A model generated the notes under the pieces. That model searched no databases, was not told the origin of the DNA, and saw nothing but the letters and a program-made list of their open reading frames with translations. Positions 1 to 3,971 of a DNA stretch of 5,658 bases are shown piece by piece. Source of the DNA: an uncultured Angelakisella sp. (GTDB lineage: Bacteria > Bacillota > Clostridia > Oscillospirales > Ruminococcaceae); the NCBI GenBank assembly GCA_904420255.1, contig CAJFUT010000108.1, forward strand, positions 1 through 5,658. The letters are read 5' to 3'. Position 1 is the stretch's first letter. Each line of letters starts with the position of its first letter. A program made the translations under genes and the position numbers.

Positions 1-9
1 AAAGCGGCT

Positions 10-18
10 ATTATACCA
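10..18 (-). promoter_or_regulatory. Divergent extended -10 promoter (TGGTATAAT)
   Basis: Read on the - strand, bases 18 to 10 are TGGTATAAT: a perfect TATAAT -10 hexamer preceded by the TG-n extension. No good -35 lies 17 bases upstream (GAAAAG), which an extended -10 can tolerate. It would drive transcription leftwards out of the window, so a divergent gene is expected beyond base 1. A perfect match in AT-rich DNA can also arise by chance. Confidence 0.45.
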
Positions 19-32
19 TTTTTTTAAAAGCC

Positions 33-67
33 CTTTTCCTCGTCCCCTTTGGGGACAACCGGAAAAG
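33..67. repeat. Interrupted inverted repeat (7-bp and 6-bp arms)
   Basis: CTTTTCC (33-39) pairs with GGAAAAG (61-67), and inside it GTCCCC (42-47) pairs with GGGGAC (51-56) around a TTT loop. The internal mismatches are TC and AACC. Neither strand has a proper T-run directly after the stem, so I do not call it a terminator. It lies between the leftward and rightward promoters and may be a structured leader for the leftward transcript or a leftover of an old gene end. Confidence 0.45.
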
Positions 68-74
68 ATGGCCC

Positions 75-103
75 ATACCACAACCGCCTTGCGCTTGTGG
101 TAT
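75..103. promoter_or_regulatory. Inverted repeat overlapping the -10, possible operator
   Basis: ATACCACAA (75-83) and TTGTGGTAT (95-103) are perfect 9-base inverted arms around an 11-base spacer. The right arm covers the TGGTAT part of the extended -10 at 98-106, so a dimeric regulator bound here would block the promoter. That role is inferred. A chance repeat or an old bidirectional promoter would look similar. Confidence 0.4.
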
Positions 104-106
104 ACT
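98..106 (+). promoter_or_regulatory. Extended -10 promoter (TGGTATACT) for the acyltransferase gene
   Basis: TGGTATACT has the TG-n extension followed by TATACT (101-106, five of six consensus bases). No convincing -35 is present. Transcription would start near base 113, which places the GTG at 146 in a short leader and rules out the ATG at 68 as a translated start. The same nine bases precede the next gene at 945-953. Confidence 0.6.
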
Positions 107-131
107 ATGATATATCATTTTAATGAAGCGG

Positions 132-137
132 GGGAGG
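132..137 (+). promoter_or_regulatory. Ribosome binding site that selects the GTG start at 146
   Basis: GGGAGG ends eight bases before GTG 146. The upstream in-frame ATGs at 68 and 107 lie before or inside the promoter. The downstream ATG at 179 has no good Shine-Dalgarno match. This supports 146 as the start. Confidence 0.6.
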
Positions 138-145
138 GCGGCTGC

Positions 146-889
146 GTGGAGGCTGGGAAAACAAGGCGGGTCCACCTGATGGACGAGCTGCGGGGGGTCC
201 TTATCATCGGGGTGGTGCTGTACCACCTCCTGTACGACCTGGCGGTGCTCTTCCCGGTGGGGATTCCATGGATGTTCGACCCCTGGATGAACCACGCCCG
301 GAATATCTGCACCGGCTCCCTCATCGTCATCTCCGGCATCTCCTGCCTCTATTCCCGGAGCAACCTGCGGCGGGGGCTGCGGACCTTCGGCCTGGGGCTG
401 CTCCTTTCCCTGGTCACCGGCATCTTTATGCCCAGCCAGTTCATCCTCTTCGGCATCCTCCATTTCTTCGGGGCCTCCATGATGCTCTACGCCCTGCTGC
501 GGCCCCTGCTGGAGCGCATCCCCACCATTCCCGGGATCGTGGGCTGCGTCCTGCTGTTCTGCCTCACCTGGAATGTCTACTCCGGCTATGTGAACATCCT
601 GGGCCATACCCTCCATCTGCCGGATTTCCTCTACAACAAGCCCCTACTCTTCCCGGTGGGCTTCGCCTGCCGGGGGCTCTCCTCGGCGGATTATTACCCC
701 CTCCTGCCCTGGAGCTTCCTCTTTTTCGCCGGGAGCTTTTTCGGGCGGTATGTCCGGGCCGGGAAGCTGCCGGAATTCTGCTACCAGAGCCATTTCCCCT
801 GGCTCTCCCGCCTGGGGAGCCACACCCTCATCATCTACCTGGTGCACCAGCCGGTGATCTACGGCGTCCTGACCCTGCTGTTCCACTGA
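146..889 (+). CDS. DUF1624 / heparan-alpha-glucosaminide N-acetyltransferase-like membrane protein
   Basis: This is a predicted 247-residue integral membrane protein. The N-terminal R-x-H-L-M-D-E-L-R-G segment runs into a helix ending in YHLLYD (residues 26-31), followed by several more hydrophobic helices. FGILHFFG (around His106), YYPLLPW and the C-terminal HTLIIYLVHQPV (His234) fit the DUF1624/HGSNAT catalytic family. That family is related to membrane acyltransferases thought to move acetyl groups from cytoplasmic acetyl-CoA to sugars outside the membrane. Most bacterial members, including this one, have no proven substrate. The GTG start is chosen because GGGAGG lies eight bases upstream and the promoter at 98-106 sits between the earlier in-frame ATG (68) and this one. 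The gene has its own promoter and a terminator two bases after the stop, so it is probably transcribed alone. The family call is firm; the substrate is unknown. Confidence 0.85.
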   Translation: MEAGKTRRVHLMDELRGVLIIGVVLYHLLYDLAVLFPVGIPWMFDPWMNHARNICTGSLIVISGISCLYSRSNLRRGLRTFGLGLLLSLVTGIFMPSQFILFGILHFFGASMMLYALLRPLLERIPTIPGIVGCVLLFCLTWNVYSGYVNILGHTLHLPDFLYNKPLLFPVGFACRGLSSADYYPLLPWSFLFFAGSFFGRYVRAGKLPEFCYQSHFPWLSRLGSHTLIIYLVHQPVIYGVLTLLFH

Positions 890-890
890 G

Positions 891-917
891 GCCCTCCGCC
901 CGCCGGAGGGCTTTTTT
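891..917 (+). terminator. Intrinsic terminator of the acyltransferase gene
   Basis: GCCCTCCG (891-898) pairs perfectly with CGGAGGGC (904-911) around a five-base loop and is followed at once by six Ts (912-917). It begins two bases after the TGA stop, a standard rho-independent terminator. Confidence 0.92.
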
Positions 918-923
918 CCTTCC

Positions 924-953
924 TTGCCTTTTTCTTTCAGGCCATGGTATACT
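924..953 (+). promoter_or_regulatory. Promoter of the HD-domain gene
   Basis: An extended -10, TGGTATACT (945-953), lies 18 bases after a weak -35-like TTGCCT (924-929). It sits between the previous terminator and the next ribosome binding site, with an expected start of transcription near base 960. The position and the repeat of the sequence seen at 98-106 make it credible. Confidence 0.65.
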
Positions 954-985
954 GAAGATATCCCGCATCAGGAGGTGTCTGAACA

Positions 986-1573
986 ATGGACTACAAGGAG
1001 CGGTTCCTCTCCATCTTCCGGGAAAATGTCACCCGGGACGGGGGCGAGGAGCTTTTGAAATGGCTGGAGGGCACCGATTTCTTCACCGCCCCCGCCAGCA
1101 CCAAATACCACTGCGCCTGCCCCTCGGGGCTGGTGATGCACAGCGTCAGCGTCTACGAAACCATGATGGAAAAGCACTTCGTGGAGGGGGAGGACAGCCG
1201 GGAGAGCTTCGCCATCTGCGGCCTGCTCCACGACCTGTGCAAGGCCCAGTACTACAAAATCTCCACCCGCAACGTCAAAAACGAGCAGACCGGCCAATGG
1301 GAGAAGGCCAACTACTACTCGGTGGAGGATTCCTTCCCCTACGGCCACGGGGAAAAGAGCGTCTTCCTCATCGAGCGGTTCCTGCGGCTGAAGCCCGCCG
1401 AGGCCACCGCCATCCGCTGGCACATGGGGGGCTTTGACGACGCCGCCCGGGGCGGATGCTTCGCCATCAGCCTGGCCTACGAAAAATACCCCCTGGCTGT
1501 CAAGCTCCACCTGGCGGACCTGGAATCCACCTACCTCCGGGAAAAGGGGACCTCCCTGGTCAACCGGAAATAA
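986..1573 (+). CDS. HD-domain phosphohydrolase, YhaM-like
   Basis: This encodes a 195-residue soluble protein with no signal peptide or membrane helix. The metal-binding residues of an HD phosphohydrolase can be read in order: His52 in GLVMHSVSV, His82-Asp83 in GLLHDLCK, His121 in GHGEKS, His146 in RWHMGG, and Asp178 in HLADLE. The spacing resembles the HD part of YhaM-type proteins, but the nucleic-acid-binding OB domain of full-length YhaM is absent. Stand-alone proteins of this kind are common in Clostridia and usually lack an assigned substrate. A metal-dependent nucleotide or RNA phosphohydrolase activity is the natural inference. AGGAGGTG (970-977) lies eight bases before the ATG. The gene has its own promoter and terminator, so it appears monocistronic and unlinked to feoAB. 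Confidence 0.88.
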   Translation: MDYKERFLSIFRENVTRDGGEELLKWLEGTDFFTAPASTKYHCACPSGLVMHSVSVYETMMEKHFVEGEDSRESFAICGLLHDLCKAQYYKISTRNVKNEQTGQWEKANYYSVEDSFPYGHGEKSVFLIERFLRLKPAEATAIRWHMGGFDDAARGGCFAISLAYEKYPLAVKLHLADLESTYLREKGTSLVNRK

Positions 1574-1587
1574 CCGAATATCCTTCT

Positions 1588-1623
1588 GGAGGGCCCCGGC
1601 TCCGCGCCGCAGGCCCTCCTTTT
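1588..1623 (+). terminator. Intrinsic terminator of the HD-domain gene
   Basis: GGAGGGCC (1588-1595) pairs perfectly with GGCCCTCC (1612-1619) around a 16-base GC-rich loop that can fold further. TTTT follows (1620-1623). It lies 14 bases after the TAA stop. The T-run is short, but the stem is strong. Confidence 0.8.
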
Positions 1624-1678
1624 CGCTGCCCGGGGGTGCAACCTGCCCCGCCTATGGCACTTCCTGTCAACCAGTCCT

Positions 1679-1749
1679 AGCTACCGAGCTACGGGCTATC
1701 GCTTCTGGAAGGCTTTCTGACGTGATGCCAGCGGGGGCCACCCCGCCCG
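1679..1749 (+). repeat. Intergenic repeat copy 1
   Basis: This 71-base copy matches the one at 1862-1932 at 61 positions with no gaps. It opens with AGCTACCGAGCTACGG and closes with the hairpin GCGGGG (1731-1736), loop GCCA, CCCCGC (1741-1746). Confidence 0.8.
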
Positions 1750-1750
1750 T

Positions 1751-1812
1751 GCTACGGACTGGCGCTCATAACCGCCTTTCTAACGATATGCCCGCGGGTG
1801 CCAACCCGCCCC
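1751..1812 (+). repeat. Intergenic repeat copy 2, lacking the first nine bases
   Basis: It aligns without gaps to 1688-1749 and begins one base after copy 1 ends. Its hairpin is GCGGGT (1794-1799), loop GCCA, ACCCGC (1804-1809). Compared with copy 1, the base pair next to the loop has changed from G-C to T-A on both sides, so pairing is kept. Confidence 0.75.
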
Positions 1813-1828
1813 GCGGGGGCCACCCCGC
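1813..1828 (+). repeat. Extra copy of the repeat hairpin
   Basis: GCGGGG, loop GCCA, CCCCGC: identical to the hairpin of copy 1, but without the preceding 55 bases of repeat. It starts the second higher-order unit, which leads into copy 3. Confidence 0.7.
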
Positions 1829-1861
1829 CCCGCCCACGGCAGAAAGATTCACCAAATCCCA

Positions 1862-1932
1862 AGCTACCGAGCTACGGACTGTCGCTCCTGGAAGCCTGCC
1901 GGACGTGCCGCCAGCGGGGGCTACCCCGCCCG
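1862..1932 (+). repeat. Intergenic repeat copy 3
   Basis: This is the second full 71-base copy, offset 183 bases from copy 1. Its hairpin is GCGGGG (1914-1919), loop GCTA, CCCCGC (1924-1929). The loop carries a C-to-T change while the stem is unchanged. Confidence 0.8.
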
Positions 1933-1983
1933 CCTGAACCTATTTTCCGGGAGGGCAATATGATGGTAGGGGGAAACTGCCCC

Positions 1984-2005
1984 GGGAGGGCGCGGACGCC
2001 CTTCC
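1984..2005 (+). other. Stem-loop in the feoA leader
   Basis: A nine-bp stem with one G-T pair forms between 1984-1992 and 1997-2005 around a CGGA loop. TTTT occurs only at 2014-2017, too far away for an ordinary terminator. It lies about 40 bases before the feoA start and could act as an attenuator or simply reflect high GC content. Confidence 0.35.
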
Positions 2006-2043
2006 GCCGGCCCTTTTCCATCAACATCAAAGGGGATCTCTCC

Positions 2044-2277
2044 ATGAAACATACCAATCTGGCCCGCCTCCGGGAGGGTGAATCCGGCTGGGTCACCGGG
2101 ATCGAAGGGCGGGGCGCCATGAGCCGCCGCCTCCAGGACATGGGGCTGGTGCGGGGCACCCGGGTGGAATGCCTCCACCGGAGCCCCTTCGGGGACCCTG
2201 CCGTCTACCTGATCCGTGGGGCCGTCATCGCCCTGCGCCAGGAGGACAGCGGCTGCGTCCTGGTAGATACTCAGTAA
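2044..2277 (+). CDS. feoA: FeoA, ferrous iron transport accessory protein
   Basis: This encodes a 77-residue protein of normal FeoA length. The family pattern is clear: an N-terminal L-x-x-L-x-x-G start, V-T-G-I near residue 18, a central SRRLQDMGLVRGTRVE block, then PFGDPAVYLIRGAVIALR and a short C-terminal strand. FeoA is a small cytoplasmic SH3-like protein that works with the FeoB ferrous iron channel, probably by contacting its cytoplasmic G-protein part. The chosen ATG has AAAGGGGAT (2029-2036) seven bases upstream and gives the usual length. A second in-frame ATG at 1960 with GGGAGGG five bases before it would add 28 residues without family similarity, so it is not preferred. feoB begins 78 bases after the stop, so the two genes probably form an operon. 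No convincing promoter or Fur-type box was found. Confidence 0.93.
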   Translation: MKHTNLARLREGESGWVTGIEGRGAMSRRLQDMGLVRGTRVECLHRSPFGDPAVYLIRGAVIALRQEDSGCVLVDTQ

Positions 2278-2283
2278 CCCGGG

Positions 2284-2330
2284 CGCCGGGGCCGCGGGGG
2301 GCCGTCCAAAAGCCGCCCCGCCCCCCGGCG
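2284..2330 (+). other. Strong hairpin between feoA and feoB
   Basis: CGCCGGGG (2284-2291) pairs with CCCCGGCG (2323-2330), and inside it GCGGGG (2294-2299) pairs with CCCCGC (2316-2321). No T-run follows, so it is not a terminator. It ends 10 bases before the feoB ribosome binding site. Roles in message stability, partial attenuation or tuning of the FeoA:FeoB ratio are possible but inferred. Confidence 0.5.
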
Positions 2331-2354
2331 TCCGTCACGAAAGGAGAACCGACA

Positions 2355-3971
2355 ATGGGACTGACAAGAGGCTCCACCGGCCTGAAGGCGGTGGACAACG
2401 GCCTGACCATCCGAAGGCAGGAGGCAGGCGACCTGGTCTTCGCCCTGGCGGGCAACCCCAACGTGGGCAAAAGCACCGTCTTCAATTCCCTCACCGGGAT
2501 GAACCAGCACACCGGCAACTGGCCCGGCAAAACGGTGGCCACCGCCCAGGGGCGGTGCGTCTGGCAGGGGACGGGCACCATCTTCGTGGACCTCCCCGGT
2601 ACTTATTCCCTCCTGGCCCACTCCGCCGAGGAGGAGGCCGCCCGGGATTTCCTCTGCTTCGGCGGGGCCGACGGGGCGGTGGTGGTGTGCGACGCCACCT
2701 GCCTGGAGCGGAACCTGAACCTGGCCCTCCAGGTGATGGAACTGACCCCCCGCACCATCCTCTGCGTCAACCTTCTGGACGAGGCTGCCAAAAAGGGGAT
2801 CCATGTGGACCTGGAGGCCCTGGAGCGCAGCCTGGGGGTCCCGGTGGCGGGCACCAGCGCCCGGAGCGGCCAGGGGCTGGATGAGCTGATGCGCCAGGTG
2901 CGCCATGCCGCCCCCAGGGGGAGCGCCTTCCGGGTGTCCTATCCCCAGGTGGTGGAGGACTGCCTCTCCCTGCTGGAGCCCGCGGTGCGGGAGGCCGCCG
3001 GGAACGGCCTCAGCCCCCGCTGGCTCTCCCTGCGGCTGCTGGAAGGGGATGAGGGCTTCGCCGTTTCCCTGGCCCGCCGCCTTGGCCGGGACATCACCCG
3101 GGATCCCCCGGTGGCGGAGGCCCTGGCCGCCGCCGGGGACCTGCTGGCCCGGAGGGGGTGGGGCCCCCGGGAGCTGGAGGAGGCGGTGGCCGGGTCCCTG
3201 GTGGCCGCCGCGGAACAGATCGCCGCCCGGGCGGTGTCCCTCTCCCTCCCCGACCCCGGCCGTCTGGACCGGCGGCTGGACCGGATCTTCACCAGCCGGG
3301 CCACCGGCGTGCCGGTGATGCTCCTCCTGCTGGCCCTGGTCTTCTGGCTCACCATCGCCGGGGCCAACTACCCCAGCCAGCTCCTCTCCGACCTGCTGTT
3401 CGGGCTGGGGGAGGTCTTCCGGGGATGGCTGGCCGGGTGGGGCTCCCCGCCCTGGCTCACGGCGCTGCTGCTGGACGGCGTCTACCGGGTGCTGGCCTGG
3501 GTGGTGTCGGTGATGCTGCCGCCCATGGCCATCTTCTTCCCCCTTTTCACCCTGCTGGAGGACTTCGGCTACCTGCCCCGGGTGGCCTTCAACCTGGACC
3601 ACTGCTTCAAAAAGGCCCACGCCTGCGGCAAACAGTCTCTCACCATGTGCATGGGCTTCGGCTGCAACGCCGCCGGTATTGTGGGCTGCCGCATCATCGA
3701 CTCCCCCAGGGAGCGGCTCATCGCCATCCTCACCAACTCCTTCGTCCCCTGCAACGGGCGTTTGCCCCCTCCCGGGGAAGGGAAACAAATACGCGGCGGC
3801 CCGCCGGGCCGCCGCGTATCCTCGCCCCCCAGCGGGGCTATTTCGTTTCGGCGGGGGGTTCTTCCTCCTTCTTCTCCCTGCGGCCGGCCGCTTTGTAAAC
3901 AATCAAAGCGGCGATGGCCAGGAGGACGATCCAGCACCACCAGCAGCCGAAATGGGTCCTGCCGCCGGTGA
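2355..3971 (+). CDS. feoB: FeoB ferrous iron transporter, C-terminally truncated with a foreign tail
   Basis: The product should be the membrane GTPase that imports Fe(II). The start ATG has AAGGAG (2341-2346) eight bases upstream. All G-protein motifs are present: GNPNVGKS (33-40), the switch Thr60, DLPG (79-82), NLLD (139-142) and TSARSG (167-172). A helical spacer and an Arg/Asp-rich link to the membrane follow. Two membrane segments begin near residues 318 and 375, then MGFGCN (433-438) and NSFVPCNGRLP (461-471) of the first Gate domain. Similarity stops there. Family members normally run about 650 residues or more, with the rest of Gate 1, the FeoB C region and Gate 2. Here residues 472-538 are Pro/Arg-rich, are encoded across the convergent gene's terminator, and overlap that gene by 134 bases in antisense. 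The gene is therefore probably a pseudogene or an assembly junction. The N-terminal identity is certain; activity is doubtful. Confidence 0.9.
   Translation: MGLTRGSTGLKAVDNGLTIRRQEAGDLVFALAGNPNVGKSTVFNSLTGMNQHTGNWPGKTVATAQGRCVWQGTGTIFVDLPGTYSLLAHSAEEEAARDFLCFGGADGAVVVCDATCLERNLNLALQVMELTPRTILCVNLLDEAAKKGIHVDLEALERSLGVPVAGTSARSGQGLDELMRQVRHAAPRGSAFRVSYPQVVEDCLSLLEPAVREAAGNGLSPRWLSLRLLEGDEGFAVSLARRLGRDITRDPPVAEALAAAGDLLARRGWGPRELEEAVAGSLVAAAEQIAARAVSLSLPDPGRLDRRLDRIFTSRATGVPVMLLLLALVFWLTIAGANYPSQLLSDLLFGLGEVFRGWLAGWGSPPWLTALLLDGVYRVLAWVVSVMLPPMAIFFPLFTLLEDFGYLPRVAFNLDHCFKKAHACGKQSLTMCMGFGCNAAGIVGCRIIDSPRERLIAILTNSFVPCNGRLPPPGEGKQIRGGPPGRRVSSPPSGAISFRRGVLPPSSPCGRPLCKQSKRRWPGGRSSTTSSRNGSCRR
3781..3820 (-). 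terminator. Terminator of the leftward surface protein gene
   Basis: ATACGCGGCGGCCC (3790-3803) and GGGCCGCCGCGTAT (3807-3820) form a perfect 14-bp stem with a three-base loop. Read leftwards it starts 17 bases after the TAG stop (3840-3838) and is followed by TTGTTTCCC (3789-3781), a weak T-tract. On the + strand the hairpin is followed by CCTCGCCCCC, so it serves the - strand gene, not feoB. Confidence 0.8.

Larger units (their letters stand above)
1628..1932 (+). repeat. Array of a GC-rich intergenic repeat with terminal hairpins
   Basis: Most of the 470-base gap between the HD gene and feoA (1574-2043) is one degenerate repeat array. There are two close 71-base copies (1679-1749 and 1862-1932), a shorter copy between them (1751-1812), an extra hairpin (1813-1828) and a decayed hairpin-like start (about 1631-1647). 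The segment before each long copy is also related: GCCCCGCC followed by YAYGGCA and about 20 bases (from 1645 and from 1827). The higher-order period is therefore about 183 bases. Every good copy ends in a six-bp stem with a GCCA or GCTA loop. I see no credible gene here: an open frame crosses it, but copy differences are not biased to silent positions. It is probably a dispersed intergenic element or non-coding RNA. Confidence 0.8.

Noticed and set aside
11..616. - strand open frame of 201 codons antisense to the acyltransferase gene
   Set aside because: It has shadow-type composition, would end at the leftward promoter, and lies opposite a gene with conserved membrane motifs.
268..1437. Open + frame of 389 codons spanning the acyltransferase and HD genes
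   Set aside because: It runs in another frame through two genes with clear family motifs and across a terminator. The Pro/Arg/His-rich composition is a high-GC shadow.
1628..1932. CRISPR array
   Set aside because: Units are long, imperfect and partly nested. There are no short identical repeats with unique equal-length spacers and no cas genes.
1434..1937. Open + frame of 167 codons with repeated PAGATPP-like peptides, starting inside the HD gene and crossing the repeat array
   Set aside because: It has no ribosome binding site, overlaps a well-supported gene and its terminator, and differences between copies are not biased to silent positions. The peptide repetition follows from the DNA repeat.
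1934..1964. Possible feoA promoter with TATGAT (1959-1964) and CTGAAC (1934-1939)
   Set aside because: The -35 matches only three of six bases at 19-base spacing and there is no TG extension, so it is too weak to annotate.
1935..2043. Search for a Fur- or DtxR-type operator upstream of feoA
   Set aside because: No convincing AT-rich inverted repeat of the expected type is visible by eye in this GC-rich leader.
3756..3790. Group II intron or insertion-sequence boundary at the feoB break
   Set aside because: No intron-type 5' end, target duplication or terminal inverted repeat is seen. What follows is another gene's terminator and coding end.
2271..3902. Long - strand open frame of 543 codons antisense to feoB
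   Set aside because: The composition is Gly/Gln/Pro/His-rich with no recognisable domain. It mirrors feoB codons in GC-rich DNA and has no Shine-Dalgarno or promoter support.
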